NCBI RefSeq assembly: GCF_023897015.1
Contig: NZ_JAMHFY010000018.1
Location: forward strand, 49,114-113,113
DNA from: Desulfosporosinus nitroreducens
Lineage (GTDB): Bacteria > Bacillota > Desulfitobacteriia > Desulfitobacteriales > Desulfitobacteriaceae
Direction of reading: 5' to 3'
Length of the DNA: 64,000 nt
Shown piece after piece: positions 35,624 through 45,276 of this stretch. The position numbers and the translations under genes are program-made. Every line of letters begins with the position of its first letter. Positions within the stretch are counted from its first letter, which is position 1. Under the pieces are notes generated by a model. The model was not told the origin of the DNA and did not search any database. It saw nothing but the letters and a program-made list of their open reading frames with translations.

Positions 35624-35793
35624 TCGACACTTAATGGAATTATCCACTTCTGAGGCTGTAGAGCTAAGGGACTGTCTGTCGGGGTTAGTTTTAAGAATAT
35701 GCTGTTCTCTGCTGTACTGTACAGCTTTAAGGGGAATCTGATGATTCCCCTTAAAGCGTGGGTTTCTATACTTTAATCGCCATATTTCAGAGT
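35405..35793. other. Intergenic region between wbpB-like and wbpA-like genes
   Basis: No gene. Beyond the palindrome-ended element it holds GCTGTACTGTACAGC and a perfect 15-bp hairpin (GCTTTAAGGGGAATC at 35724-35738 with 35743-35757), about 37 bases after the stop of the wbpA-like gene; it is a possible terminator without a T-tract. Confidence 0.6.
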
Positions 35794-37149
35794 CTAGATT
35801 TTAGCGATCTTCTCACGATTGCTGAGGACATTTTTCGTGGCATTACGGGTATCCACTACGAGTTTGGCCTTGTCAACAACTCTCTCATAATCTACTGCCG
35901 TATGATCGGTTAGGATTAAGACAGCGTCCGAATTAGCTAAGACTTCATCCGTCAGCGGGACACTCTCCAAGTGAAGCATACTTCCACCGTGTGGCTCAAT
36001 AACCGGAATATAAGGGTCATGGTAGGTGATACTTGCTCCTTGCTTGCGCAAGAGTTCGATGATTTTCAATGCTGGAGATTCGCGCATGTCATCAATATCC
36101 TTTTTATAGGCTACCCCAAGAACAAAGATCTTAGCATCTTTCAAGCTCTTGTTGACACTATTTAAGGCACGCACGACTTTGTTGATAACATAATATGAAA
36201 CTTCTACATTGATCTCACCAGCAAGTTCAATGAAGCGGGTATGGAAATCATATTCACGAGCTTTCCAGGTGAGGTAGAAGGGATCAATAGGGATACAGTG
36301 ACCTCCTACTCCCGGACCAGGGTAAAAGGTTTGAATTCCGAATGGTTTTGTTCCTGCGGCTTCAACAACTTCCCATATATCGATTCCCATGCGGTCACAG
36401 AGCATCATTAGTTCGTTCACCATAGCAATGTTTACCGCTCTGTAAGTATTTTCAAAGACTTTGGTCAACTCAGCCGCCGCTGGTGAGGATACCGGAACGA
36501 CATTGGATATGGTTTGGGTATAGAGTGAATAAGCAATCTCTAAGCATGTCGGAGTCATCCCTCCCACCACTTTAGAGGTGTTTTTCGTACTGAAGCGTTT
36601 GTTGCCTGGATCGACGCGCTCCGGCGAGAAGGCGAGGAAAAAGTCGTGACCCACTTTGAGTCCTGTCTTTTCTAGTAAAGGCAGAATGACTTGCTCTGTT
36701 GTGCCTGGATAGGTCGTGCTCTCTAAGGTGATTATCTGGCCCGGACGAAGATATTTTCTGATCTCTTCTGTCGATGCCTGCATGTAGGAAATATCCGGGT
36801 CACGGGTGATCGTTAAAGGCGTGGGTACACAAATGATTATGACATCGCATTCCGCTAAGCGCGAGAAATCTGTGGTTGCGATCAACAACCCGCTCTGCAC
36901 AACGTCCTTGAGATCTTCATCTTTGACATCCCCAATATAGTTGTCCGCTGCATTGACGCGGTCAACACGTGCCGGGTTGATGTCAAAACCTGTCACGGGA
37001 AATCCGACTTTCCCTTTTTCTACAGCTAAAGGAAGTCCTACATATCCTAAACCGATAACTCCAATTCTAGCTTCATGCTTTTCTATTTTTTCTTTGAGAG
37101 CTTTGGCTACTACATCTTCGTCAGTTATTACATTCTGTACGGTTAACAT
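35794..37149 (-). CDS. Nucleotide-sugar 6-dehydrogenase, WbpA-like
   Basis: 451 residues. RIGVIGLGYVGLPLAVEKG binds NAD; PGPGVGGHCIPIDPFYLTWK has the catalytic Cys; FSPERVDPGNK is typical of UDP-GlcNAc/UDP-ManNAc dehydrogenases. With the WbpB, E, D and I relatives alongside, oxidation of UDP-GlcNAc to UDP-GlcNAcA (first pathway step) is the most likely role. WecC/TuaD-like alternatives cannot be fully excluded. The extra ~25 residues at the N-terminus (NVITDEDVVAKALKEKIEKH) are common in clostridial members. Confidence 0.9.
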   Translation of the reverse strand: MLTVQNVITDEDVVAKALKEKIEKHEARIGVIGLGYVGLPLAVEKGKVGFPVTGFDINPARVDRVNAADNYIGDVKDEDLKDVVQSGLLIATTDFSRLAECDVIIICVPTPLTITRDPDISYMQASTEEIRKYLRPGQIITLESTTYPGTTEQVILPLLEKTGLKVGHDFFLAFSPERVDPGNKRFSTKNTSKVVGGMTPTCLEIAYSLYTQTISNVVPVSSPAAAELTKVFENTYRAVNIAMVNELMMLCDRMGIDIWEVVEAAGTKPFGIQTFYPGPGVGGHCIPIDPFYLTWKAREYDFHTRFIELAGEINVEVSYYVINKVVRALNSVNKSLKDAKIFVLGVAYKKDIDDMRESPALKIIELLRKQGASITYHDPYIPVIEPHGGSMLHLESVPLTDEVLANSDAVLILTDHTAVDYERVVDKAKLVVDTRNATKNVLSNREKIAKI

Positions 37150-37246
37150 CTTATAAATCTCTCCTTAATCCCATTCTAAGACTCCCACTCCATAGTAGGA
37201 GTTTCACTTTTCTGTTTCGTCTCAAGTCTGGCTTTTGCTAGCAAGT

Positions 37247-39121
37247 TCAGTGATTAACCAAAACTTTTTCCACCTTCTTACGGAAAGTGGGGATCACGGT
37301 CTGCAACAATTCAATAACTTCATCTCTGGTTAAAAAGCTGCCTCGTTCTCGAATGACATGGGTTAACTCTTCCAGGAGTTTTACGTCAATTCCATTCGGT
37401 TTTGCAACGAAGATTCTACTGTGTTTAGTCGACGTGACTCCTTCTTCAGCCGTCAATAATTCTTCGAAGAGCTTTTCACCCGGCCGAATCCCTGTGAATT
37501 GGATCTTAATATCAACATCGGGTTGGAAACCCGAAAGCCTGATTAGGTCTTTGGCTAAATCCACGATCTTAACAGGTTTCCCCATATCTAAGATGAAGAT
37601 CTCACCGCCGCGTCCCATGGCACCTGCTTGGATGACTAACTGGGCCGCTTCAGGAATTGTCATAAAGTAGCGAACCATATCCGGATGAGTAACCGTAACT
37701 GGGCCGCCTTGAGCAATTTGCCGTTTAAAGGTAGGAATCACACTGCCACGGCTTCCTAAAACATTGCCAAACCGGACGGCTACAAACTTCGTTTGAGAAC
37801 GAAGATCCAAGCTTTGGATAAGCATTTCCGCGGTACGCTTAGTAGCTCCCATAACACTTGTTGGATTAACCGCCTTGTCTGTAGAAATTGAAACGAAGGT
37901 CTTTACTTTTACTTGATCGGCCGCTTCAGCTAAATTCTGTGTCCCAACAACATTATTCTTCAGAGCTTCTTCTGGGTTTCTTTCCATTAGAGGGACATGT
38001 TTATGGGCTGCAGCATGGAAGACAACACCCGGCTTATATCTTTTAAAGATTAAGAAAACCTTTTCCCGGTCTTTGATATCCAAGATCTCGGTTATATAGT
38101 CGATTCCCGGATGTTCGACACGCAATTCTTGTTCGATGTCAAAAATACTGTTTTCCCCGTGTCCAAGCAGAACCAGCTTCCCTGGATTAAACCTGGCAAT
38201 CTGACGGCAGATTTCCGAGCCGATCGATCCACCGGCTCCTGTGATAAACACCGTTTCTCCTGCAACATAACCTGCTACTTCCTCCAGATCAACGGAAACC
38301 GGGTCACGACCAAGCAAGTCCTCCACCTGAACTTGTCGAATCGGGTTAACATTTATGTCTCCGCTAATAATGTCATAGACACCCGGCATTATTTTTAAAA
38401 TGACCCCAGATTTTTCGCATATTTGCACAATTTCGCGAACGGATTCGCCTGAAGCCGATGGCATGGCAATGATAACTTCATCCACATTATGTCCTTTAAC
38501 AATACGGGCAATATCGATCCTCGTGCCTAAGACTGGGATTCCAAGTAACTGCAACTTCTGTTTCGAATGATTATCATCGATAAAACCAACTGGGCGACCA
38601 TCCCGATAATTACGGTTTTTTAATTCTCGTGCAGCTAATACTCCAGCATCTCCTGCCCCAACAATAAGTACTTGTTTCTGCGAGCCTGGGACATGACGAT
38701 CTAAGGTATTTTCCTGTAAGATCCGCCAAATAAACCGCGAACCTCCAATCAAAAAGACCATTGCCAGCCAAAGAAGCACCGCAGCAGTATGCGGCATTCT
38801 AACATAAGAGAGAGTGTCAGCATTAGAGAGACCATAAAAATAAACCGCCGCGACAGTTCCGCCCGTTCCAACGGAAACAGCATAGACAATTGAGAGTAAC
38901 TCCCCTGTGCTTGCGTACTGCCAAAGCCGGTTATACAGCCCAAAGACATAGAAGACCACAAGATATAAAATAGTCCCGCCAATGGCTGTGTGATAATAGG
39001 TTTGATAATAATCTAAAGGTATGCCTTCTTCAAAGCGCAAATAAAAACTGCCGAAAGCTGCCAAGTTGATTAACAAAGCATCAATCAGCATTAAAATCAA
39101 CGTACGTTTGCGGAATAACAC
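37247..39121 (-). CDS. WbpM/PglF/CapD-family nucleotide-sugar 4,6-dehydratase
   Basis: 624 residues from GTG 39121 (AAAGGG at 9 bases), giving MLFRKRTLILMLIDALL, the usual family start; the longer frame to 39154 includes the ribosome site. Four membrane helices (~8-115), a first Rossmann-like domain (VLIVGAGDAGVLAARELKNR), then the SDR domain with TGAGGSIGSEICRQI. The SDR catalytic segment reads STDKAVNPTSVMGATKRTAE, i.e. the M-x3-K variant of Y-x3-K seen in WbpM and PglF. It converts UDP-GlcNAc to a 4-keto-6-deoxy sugar, feeding the aminotransferase at 21556. Confidence 0.92.
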   Translation of the reverse strand: MLFRKRTLILMLIDALLINLAAFGSFYLRFEEGIPLDYYQTYYHTAIGGTILYLVVFYVFGLYNRLWQYASTGELLSIVYAVSVGTGGTVAAVYFYGLSNADTLSYVRMPHTAAVLLWLAMVFLIGGSRFIWRILQENTLDRHVPGSQKQVLIVGAGDAGVLAARELKNRNYRDGRPVGFIDDNHSKQKLQLLGIPVLGTRIDIARIVKGHNVDEVIIAMPSASGESVREIVQICEKSGVILKIMPGVYDIISGDINVNPIRQVQVEDLLGRDPVSVDLEEVAGYVAGETVFITGAGGSIGSEICRQIARFNPGKLVLLGHGENSIFDIEQELRVEHPGIDYITEILDIKDREKVFLIFKRYKPGVVFHAAAHKHVPLMERNPEEALKNNVVGTQNLAEAADQVKVKTFVSISTDKAVNPTSVMGATKRTAEMLIQSLDLRSQTKFVAVRFGNVLGSRGSVIPTFKRQIAQGGPVTVTHPDMVRYFMTIPEAAQLVIQAGAMGRGGEIFILDMGKPVKIVDLAKDLIRLSGFQPDVDIKIQFTGIRPGEKLFEELLTAEEGVTSTKHSRIFVAKPNGIDVKLLEELTHVIRERGSFLTRDEVIELLQTVIPTFRKKVEKVLVNH

Positions 39122-39262
39122 GTTGCTCAACCCTTTCTCGCTACACCTCAACATTAAACTTTATCGTTCTAAAGTTTACTACAACTCACATGGTTTTACA
39201 ACTATGAACAATGGGCAGCCTCTGTTCAAGGCAACTCAAAAAATCCCTTTAATGATCTTAAT

Positions 39263-40381
39263 TTATGGTCTATTTCTGCTCTGAGATCCTACTAAATAGT
39301 AACTAAAAGGAAGGAAACTAAGCAGCCTAATACTTAAATAGCTTAAAATAATGGTGACAGCAAATACTATTGGATAAAAAGCCCAACTATCAAAATCAAT
39401 CTGATAGTTTTTGAGGATTTTGATAGCGGATTGGTTAAAAAAGATATGGATTAGATAGATTCCAAATGAATAATCTCCGATCCTTTTAATAACTTTAGCA
39501 AGGATACTTCTCCTTTTCCCAAGAAAGCTCATAGACACATTAAAGAGAAATAAAAAGGTGATGACTCTAAAAACAGGATATATGAGCTCCGGACCTATGA
39601 AGAAGTAGGCTGGAATGGAGTCATATCTATAGCCTGTCGATAAACCGATAATTATAAAAAAACTAGTTCCTAAAGTTAGGGCAATGGACATGATGAATAA
39701 AAAGGACTTTGGCAACGTGAATTTCCTCTTAAAGGAGTCAAAATGATCCCAGGTATAAATCCCTGAGCAAAAGTAAAAAAGAAAGCCCATAAAGTTAATT
39801 TTTGTACCTGATAAATATGAGGTGTGCAGGCCAGCCATAAATAACGTCTGTATCACTAACATTAGAACCAACAACTGTTCTGCTCTATTTCTCTGTTCGA
39901 ATAACGAGTAAATTCTTATGATCAGGGGATAGAGGATGTAAAATTGAATGATGATCGAAAAAAACCATAGATGATATGAAGCATCTGCAAGCCAAATATT
40001 CTTTAGTAAAAGTGCAACGTTAGTATCCAACGAGCTCTTTTTCATGATGTCCCAATTGTTAAATGCTGTATATAAGATAGAAAACAACAAGTATTGGGGA
40101 ATAATCGAGCGTACTCTTTTTCTGTAGAACTCCTTTAATGAAAATGACTCACGATAGTTCTTAGCTAACACAACCCCCGATATCAAGATAAACAGCGGCA
40201 CTGCGAATTGAGAAAAAATATCTGCCCATAAATTCACCAGAACCAGGGAATTAAACTGCTTAACTTCTGTAAAGTAGCCTGTTGTATGAATAGCGATTAC
40301 TGCTAAAACCCCAAATCCTCTTAAATACCCAATTTCCTCAATTATACCGGGTTTAGCAATACTTGTTCTGCTTCGAATCAT
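39263..40381 (-). CDS. Acyltransferase family 3 (OafA-like) membrane O-acyltransferase
   Basis: 372 residues from ATG 40381 (GAAGGGAAT at 6-9 bases). About 10 helices. EEIGYLRGFGVLAVIAIHTT shows the catalytic-site His of acyltransferase 3; PLFILISGVVLAKNYR and FGIYLIHIFFNQ are further family marks. It probably adds acetyl or other acyl groups to the exported glycan. First gene on the - strand of the glycan block before a gap with a dispersed repeat. Confidence 0.9.
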   Translation of the reverse strand: MIRSRTSIAKPGIIEEIGYLRGFGVLAVIAIHTTGYFTEVKQFNSLVLVNLWADIFSQFAVPLFILISGVVLAKNYRESFSLKEFYRKRVRSIIPQYLLFSILYTAFNNWDIMKKSSLDTNVALLLKNIWLADASYHLWFFSIIIQFYILYPLIIRIYSLFEQRNRAEQLLVLMLVIQTLFMAGLHTSYLSGTKINFMGFLFYFCSGIYTWDHFDSFKRKFTLPKSFLFIMSIALTLGTSFFIIIGLSTGYRYDSIPAYFFIGPELIYPVFRVITFLFLFNVSMSFLGKRRSILAKVIKRIGDYSFGIYLIHIFFNQSAIKILKNYQIDFDSWAFYPIVFAVTIILSYLSIRLLSFLPFSYYLVGSQSRNRP

Positions 40382-40518
40382 GTAGATATTCCCTTCTCTG
40401 ATTGGTGGGTTCTCCGGGTGCAACGAGTTTTCTATATGGAATTGAAGCAACGAGTTCACTAGAGGTGCGCATAGGTTTAACTGAGCACTAGTTTATCATA
40501 CACCCTGGTTTTATGCAT

Positions 40519-40616
40519 AAAAAAACTCGGCAAGCGCCAAGCTTTAAGAGTGTGGTCAGTCAAAGGCCAAAGCTGCTCATCGCTTTCCAAGCCTAACACG
40601 GTGTCATCGTCACAGT
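40519..40616. repeat. Dispersed hairpin repeat (leader-type)
   Basis: AAAACTCGGCAAGCGCCAAGCT resembles the leader of GC-rich repeat copy B (AAAACTTGGCTAGCGACAAG) and the start of the repeat at 58021 (AAAACTTGGCTAAGGCCAAG), including the CTTGGC/GCCAAG pairing. The downstream part is only weakly related. Confidence 0.5.
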
Positions 40617-40693
40617 TGGATCTTAAAATAACTTAAGCCTATATACCTAAAAAGGACTACTTAGTCATTTTGACTGTAGCCCTTTTTAACGAA

Positions 40694-41332
40694 TTACTGT
40701 ATTGTACTCTCTCCCGTAATTATCCAACGCGAATTTTGTTTAACAAGATTGACACGAACTTGAACAATCTGTTCATGCTCTTCCCCGACTGCAGTTCCAT
40801 CAGTTAAATTGTAATCCCTTGCTGTATAACGATAATCCACTCGCAGGGTGGCCGTATTTTCAGTGATACTTTCCACATCAACCTGGTCGAAGACTATTCG
40901 ACTCACATCTAAGCCTATGCCTTGTACCAAATACTCCTCTGCCCGTCTCGCATGTTTTTCAAATAAATCCCCCGTATACGCTTTAGCTAGTTTGAGACGA
41001 AAGCTAGCCATATCTGTTGATTTCCAGGCTCCGAAAAAAATTCCGATGTTCTGCTTATAGTCTGTGATAACTTGTTGCGCCATGAGTGAATCCTTATTAG
41101 AAAGGGAGTGAAGATCACTTTCAGACATGCCGGCTGTTGCAGGGTCTAGCGGCGGGGTCTGAATCGGGTCATTCACGGTACCCGAAACTGTCTGTATCTT
41201 ATCTTGGCCACGCAACTTGGAGATAAATGAAGTTGGGGAACTCGAATTCGTGAGTAAAGACACACCTAGTGTCCCAACCAGTACACCAAGTCCTAACGCC
41301 AGCGCTCCAAACAAATAATTCATCTTACGCAT
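40694..41332 (-). CDS. Uncharacterised exported/membrane-anchored protein
   Basis: Family not recognised. 212 residues from ATG 41332 (AAGGAG about 12 bases ahead; the longer frame runs into a terminator hairpin and is rejected). An N-terminal helix (FGALALGLGVLVGTLGVSLL) is followed by a low-complexity linker and then a ~130-residue alpha+beta domain (FFGAWKSTDMASFRLKLAKA, EEYLVQGIGLDVSRIVFDQV, VRVNLVKQNSRWIITGES). The ending strand-rich part resembles NTF2-like/Tim44-like small-domain folds, but this is only an impression. Confidence 0.7.
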   Translation of the reverse strand: MRKMNYLFGALALGLGVLVGTLGVSLLTNSSSPTSFISKLRGQDKIQTVSGTVNDPIQTPPLDPATAGMSESDLHSLSNKDSLMAQQVITDYKQNIGIFFGAWKSTDMASFRLKLAKAYTGDLFEKHARRAEEYLVQGIGLDVSRIVFDQVDVESITENTATLRVDYRYTARDYNLTDGTAVGEEHEQIVQVRVNLVKQNSRWIITGESTIQ

Positions 41333-41417
41333 AAAGACCAATATCTCCTTCAAATGGTTTTTATTACTATATTGACCAAAGTAAGGGGATATTAGACATT
41401 TATTTTCTACCATTAAT

Positions 41418-41461
41418 AAATAACTCAAGGCCTGTCCATTATAGACGGCCTTGAGTTATTT
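41418..41461. terminator. Terminator-like hairpin
   Basis: Perfect 15-bp stem: AAATAACTCAAGGCC (41418-41432) with 41447-41461, A/T-rich on both flanks. It may end transcription coming from the gene at 41862. Confidence 0.7.
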
Positions 41462-41861
41462 ATCATTTATTTAATTTTAAAACAATCTTGATCAGCTTCT
41501 AACCTTGTAAACACAAGGTCATTCTCCACTAATCCAATTGCCGATTCAATTTTCAACGGAATAATATTCTCAATTTATTCTTTTCGATAGGCCGGTCTCC
41601 CTCCGCTTTAGCAGATTGTCAATCCATAAAATAACCAATTTGATGGATCAATATATATAAAAAATCCGAGAGTCTTATAATGCTCATCAAAACATTGTAC
41701 TTCTTAGTCTTATCTACGTCTTATCTACAAAAACCTCATTATTAACTACAAGGGCGCCATTGTGCACCTTGAATACAATTTAGTGCAGTTAGTTATCGCT
41801 TATAGTGCTACAGCTAAGCTTCATTTCATTCTTATGTTCATTGCCTCAGTTAATACCTAAA
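41429..41861. other. Gene-free stretch of 433 bases
   Basis: No coding frame is supported. Visible elements: the hairpin above, ACCTTG/CAAGGT (41502-41519) and a perfect 11-bp tandem duplication GTCTTATCTAC (41707-41728). Confidence 0.6.
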
Positions 41862-42605
41862 TTATGTCCGTTTGGTTGCAAATGGCGTCGCTCCGTAGAT
41901 TTTTGAACTTGCGTCATTGCGCATAAGATGAGCATCGAGATCGTGAATTCCTTGGTGGAACTGTTCGATCCTGGTTTTATCCTTCGAATCAAACGAATCG
42001 ATCCCACTGTTTAACAGCACATCCAGGTAACTCGTAAAGGCTGAAGCTTTAGAAGCATTCGCTTCATTTTTATACTGCTTGTCCAGCAATGTTTTATGGA
42101 ATACAATGTACTTCTTAATGTCTTCTTCGTTCATCTGGGGACCCGCTGCTGGCCCATAGAGATAACCATCTACATATTGGTGGATATTCCATGCGGAGCC
42201 AAAGGCTAATGTTTTTGCATCATTGCTTAATGCAGCCTCTCCGAAGAATGCAGTGATAGACGGCGCCAAGTCTATCAGCTTAGTGTCCGGTTCCTTGTAC
42301 TTATTTTTTGATCCCGAATCACTTTGTGGAGGTGCATTAATGGTCGTGGGTGCTGCAGTGGGCGTTGTTTCCGCTCCTCCTTTTACTGCAGGTGGAGCAG
42401 TCCCTTCAGGCAACATCGTGCCATTACTGCCGTTATTATTGCCGTCAACGGCTGGTGTTTGAATAACCACCTGGTCAGTAATAGCGCTTTGTTGCCTAAA
42501 AACCTTCCAGACACTTGGGCCATACACCCCTGCTGCAACAACAGCACCCGCAAGAACTAACGTTCCGGCTAAGGTTACTATCCTCTTTTTGTCTATTGGT
42601 ATCAT
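41862..42605 (-). CDS. Uncharacterised membrane-anchored protein with disordered linker
   Basis: Family not recognised. 247 residues: N-terminal helix (IVTLAGTLVLAGAVVAAGVY), a Gly/Asn/Pro/Thr-rich linker (~45-105), then a helical domain (SITAFFGEAALSNDAKTLAF, IKKYIVFHKTLLDKQYKNE, RIEQFHQGIHDLDAHL). It probably sits on the outer membrane face. The neighbours are another anchored unknown and galU, at the border of the glycan locus. Confidence 0.7.
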   Translation of the reverse strand: MIPIDKKRIVTLAGTLVLAGAVVAAGVYGPSVWKVFRQQSAITDQVVIQTPAVDGNNNGSNGTMLPEGTAPPAVKGGAETTPTAAPTTINAPPQSDSGSKNKYKEPDTKLIDLAPSITAFFGEAALSNDAKTLAFGSAWNIHQYVDGYLYGPAAGPQMNEEDIKKYIVFHKTLLDKQYKNEANASKASAFTSYLDVLLNSGIDSFDSKDKTRIEQFHQGIHDLDAHLMRNDASSKIYGATPFATKRT

Positions 42606-42827
42606 TAGTCTCTTCCCTCCTTTAGACTTTTTTTATACTACGAGAGCATTTTACCAATTTTTGGGAGAGAAGGGTGTCGTTTTTGCTGTAGAGTCTGGTT
42701 CATTTTCTGTTCTCTATGTTCACGAACTGTCAAAAGCCTTCAAGCAGTCCGTATAATTCGCGATAATCAAGCAGCATTGTCCAAAAAAAGTCGGTAATTT
42801 AAAGGCAAGGAACCTCTGTAAAATATA

Positions 42828-42854
42828 AAACCCCCACCAACGCGGTGAGGGTTT
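42828..42854 (-). terminator. Terminator after galU
   Basis: Minus strand: AAACCCTCACC, loop, GGTGGGGGTTTT, then T/A-rich. It begins 7 bases after the galU stop. Confidence 0.85.
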
Positions 42855-42860
42855 GAAATA

Positions 42861-43748
42861 TTATCTGTTCTCGGCTTCCCTTCGAACTAACTCTCGAAGA
42901 TAGTCAAATAGGTCTTCCGAAAGATCTCCTCTGCGCAGGGCATAGTCGATCGTTGCTTCCACAAAACCTAGCTTATCTCCGACATCATACCGACGACCTT
43001 CAAATTCATAAGCGAGTATTTCCTGATAGCGCCCCAGTTCCTTTATTCCATCTGTGAGCTGTATTTCTCCACCCCTGCCAGCTGGCAGACACTCCAAGAT
43101 ACCAAATATTTCAGGGTTTAAGATATATCTACCCATGATAGCTAAGTGAGTATCCGGAGCCTCCTCCGGACGCGGTTTCTCTACCATATTCTTGGCACGA
43201 TAAAGTCGATCAGCAAACTTCTCACCATCCACGATCCCGTATTTAAGAGTATCCTCGAGTGGAACCTCTTGAACTCCTACTATACTTGCCCCATAGCGCT
43301 GATAGTGATTGATCATTTGCTTCAAAGCAGGCACTTCTGAATAAATGACATCATCCCCTAAAAGGACCGCAAACGGTTCGTTACCAATGAATTTCCGGGC
43401 ACTGTAAATTGCATGTCCCAGGCCTAAGGCTTCTTTTTGCCGAACGTAATAAATATCCGCCATCTGAGCAATATCCTGAACCAAATCTAGAAGTTCGTCT
43501 TTAGCATTCTTTTCCAAGAAGGCTTCAAGTTCCATCGAACGATCAAAGTGGTCTTCAATGGCCCGTTTATTTCGTCCTGTCACAATAACAATATCTTCTA
43601 TTCCAGATTGGATAGCCTCTTCTACAATGTATTGAATAGTTGGTTTATCCACAATCGGCAACATTTCTTTCGGTTGGGCCTTTGTTGCTGGTAAAAAACG
43701 AGTTCCCAGCCCGGCTGCCGGTATTACTGCTTTACGAATCTTACGCAT
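42861..43748 (-). CDS. galU: UTP--glucose-1-phosphate uridylyltransferase
   Basis: 295 residues, the normal length. [20 protein letters not shown] is the nucleotide-binding G-x-G-T-R-x-L-P-x-T-K signature, [19 protein letters not shown] follows, and [12 protein letters not shown] holds the second substrate-binding Lys. It makes UDP-glucose, precursor for surface glycans. Own terminator and a 235-base gap to the divergent gene indicate a separate transcription unit at the edge of the polysaccharide locus. Confidence 0.95.
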   Translation of the reverse strand: MRKIRKAVIPAAGLGTRFLPATKAQPKEMLPIVDKPTIQYIVEEAIQSGIEDIVIVTGRNKRAIEDHFDRSMELEAFLEKNAKDELLDLVQDIAQMADIYYVRQKEALGLGHAIYSARKFIGNEPFAVLLGDDVIYSEVPALKQMINHYQRYGASIVGVQEVPLEDTLKYGIVDGEKFADRLYRAKNMVEKPRPEEAPDTHLAIMGRYILNPEIFGILECLPAGRGGEIQLTDGIKELGRYQEILAYEFEGRRYDVGDKLGFVEATIDYALRRGDLSEDLFDYLRELVRREAENR

Positions 43749-43983
43749 TTATAACGCCTCTCCTTTTGTTATAAGACTTTGTGCGCTCTATTAAGGTATC
43801 TTTGAGCATACATAATATTCGCACATTCTTTACTGGGAGGGTTTCGACATACAACCATTAATTACCTTCTGCCCTCAGAGTATATGTAAAATAATTCAAA
43901 TTATGGTCTTTTAAAAGACTATTTTCCCAATACATACCATATATTTTTGGAATGCTCTAAAATTATCTTACCATACTAAGAAA

Positions 43984-44394
43984 ATGGAAAAACTTAAACG
44001 CTTCTTTATCTACGGAATTATTGGCCTCGTCGTTGAGGTCATGTATACGGGTTTAGCTTCCCTTCTCAAAGGGGACTTAAGCATGCAAGGGTTCACCTTC
44101 TTAATAATGATCCCCATATATGGACTCTCGGTATTTCTAGAACCCTTACATACCTCTCTGCGCTCTCATTCCTGGTGGATTAGGGGTTTAATTTATCTTG
44201 CCGTAATCTGGACGATAGAATATTCCAGCGGTTCGATCTTGGCTTTAATCTTAGGAAGTTGCCCTTGGCAATATAATGACTCGTTAAATATTAACGGGTA
44301 CATTACCCTCCGAATGGCACCCGAATGGTTTCTTGCCGGATTAGGGTTCGAATATCTCCATGATTTCATGGATAAATTACCCTTCAAAATATAA
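43984..44394 (+). CDS. Small membrane protein, putative ABC transporter type IV permease family (CmpB-like)
   Basis: 136 residues with about four helices. FFIYGIIGLVVEVMYTGL at the start, IYGLSVFLEP in the middle and CPWQYNDSLNINGYITL near the end are characteristic of the PF06541-type proteins annotated as putative ABC-transporter permeases. No ATPase gene is adjacent, and the transport role of the family is unproven. The ATG at 43984 follows a weak ribosome site (ACTAAGAAA). Confidence 0.72.
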   Translation: MEKLKRFFIYGIIGLVVEVMYTGLASLLKGDLSMQGFTFLIMIPIYGLSVFLEPLHTSLRSHSWWIRGLIYLAVIWTIEYSSGSILALILGSCPWQYNDSLNINGYITLRMAPEWFLAGLGFEYLHDFMDKLPFKI

Positions 44395-44525
44395 AGACGA
44401 TATAAAGACGGATCTCGATACCGCTATTCGGCAGCACTGTTGACGAGACTTTTTTTCCTAGTCAGATTAATTAGTCTGACTAAACTATTATAAATGCGTG
44501 CCAAAGAATTGTTTTATGGTTACAA

Positions 44526-44565
44526 CTAAGAACGCAAGGGCGATAAATCGCCCTTGCGTTCTTAG
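44526..44565. terminator. Near-perfect palindromic terminator after clpP
   Basis: 19-bp arms (CTAAGAACGCAAGGGCGAT, 44526-44544, with 44547-44565) with almost no loop. It lies 23 bases beyond the clpP stop. Confidence 0.75.
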
Positions 44566-44587
44566 AGTTATTACTCTTTGTCTTATT

Positions 44588-45205
44588 TTACTTTTCCTTT
44601 TCTACCGGAGCTTCGAGTTTTTCTAGAACTTGGTCAACGAGCCCATATTCTTTGGCTTCTTCGGCTGTCATATAATAATCGCGCTCTGTGTCTCTTTCAA
44701 CTTTCTCAATGGGTTGCCCCGTTCTCTCAGCAAGAATTCTATTCATCTTTGCTTTAGTTCTGAGCAATTGTTTAGCATGAATTTCGATTTCAGTCGCTTG
44801 TCCGGAAAGTCCATGCCCACCAATTAACGGCTGATGAATTAAGACTTCAGCGTTAGGCAAAGCTACTCGTTTTCCCTTAGCACCGCTTGCTAAAAGGAAT
44901 GCCCCCATACTCGCTGCCATTCCGATACAAATCGTACGTACATCTGAGCGAATATATTGCATGGTATCATAAATGGCCATTCCTGCAGTGATCGAACCAC
45001 CGGGACTGTTAATATACAGATTAATATCTTTTTCAGGATCTTCTGCTTCGAGGAAAAGCATTTGTGCTACGACAAGATTGGAGACATCATCATCAATGCC
45101 ACCCCCGAGGAAGATAATACGATCTTTCAAAAGACGAGAGTATATATCGTAGGAACGTTCCCCACGATTTGTTTGTTCTACTACCATTGGGACTAGATAA
45201 CCCAT
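44588..45205 (-). CDS. clpP: ATP-dependent Clp protease proteolytic subunit
   Basis: 205 residues. The catalytic triad is complete: Ser in [14 protein letters not shown], His in [12 protein letters not shown], Asp in [15 protein letters not shown]. The N-terminus ([20 protein letters not shown]) is that of housekeeping ClpP. GGGGG stands 8 bases before the ATG. A CtsR-type operator over a sigma-A promoter lies upstream, so expression should rise under heat or protein stress. Neither clpX nor tig, the usual partners, is adjacent; the upstream neighbour is an NRPS gene. Confidence 0.95.
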   Translation of the reverse strand: MGYLVPMVVEQTNRGERSYDIYSRLLKDRIIFLGGGIDDDVSNLVVAQMLFLEAEDPEKDINLYINSPGGSITAGMAIYDTMQYIRSDVRTICIGMAASMGAFLLASGAKGKRVALPNAEVLIHQPLIGGHGLSGQATEIEIHAKQLLRTKAKMNRILAERTGQPIEKVERDTERDYYMTAEEAKEYGLVDQVLEKLEAPVEKEK

Positions 45206-45276
45206 TTACAATTCCCCCTATTCACTTTTATTAAGGATACTGTACTTAACTCATTATATTCTTGCCGATTAACTTT

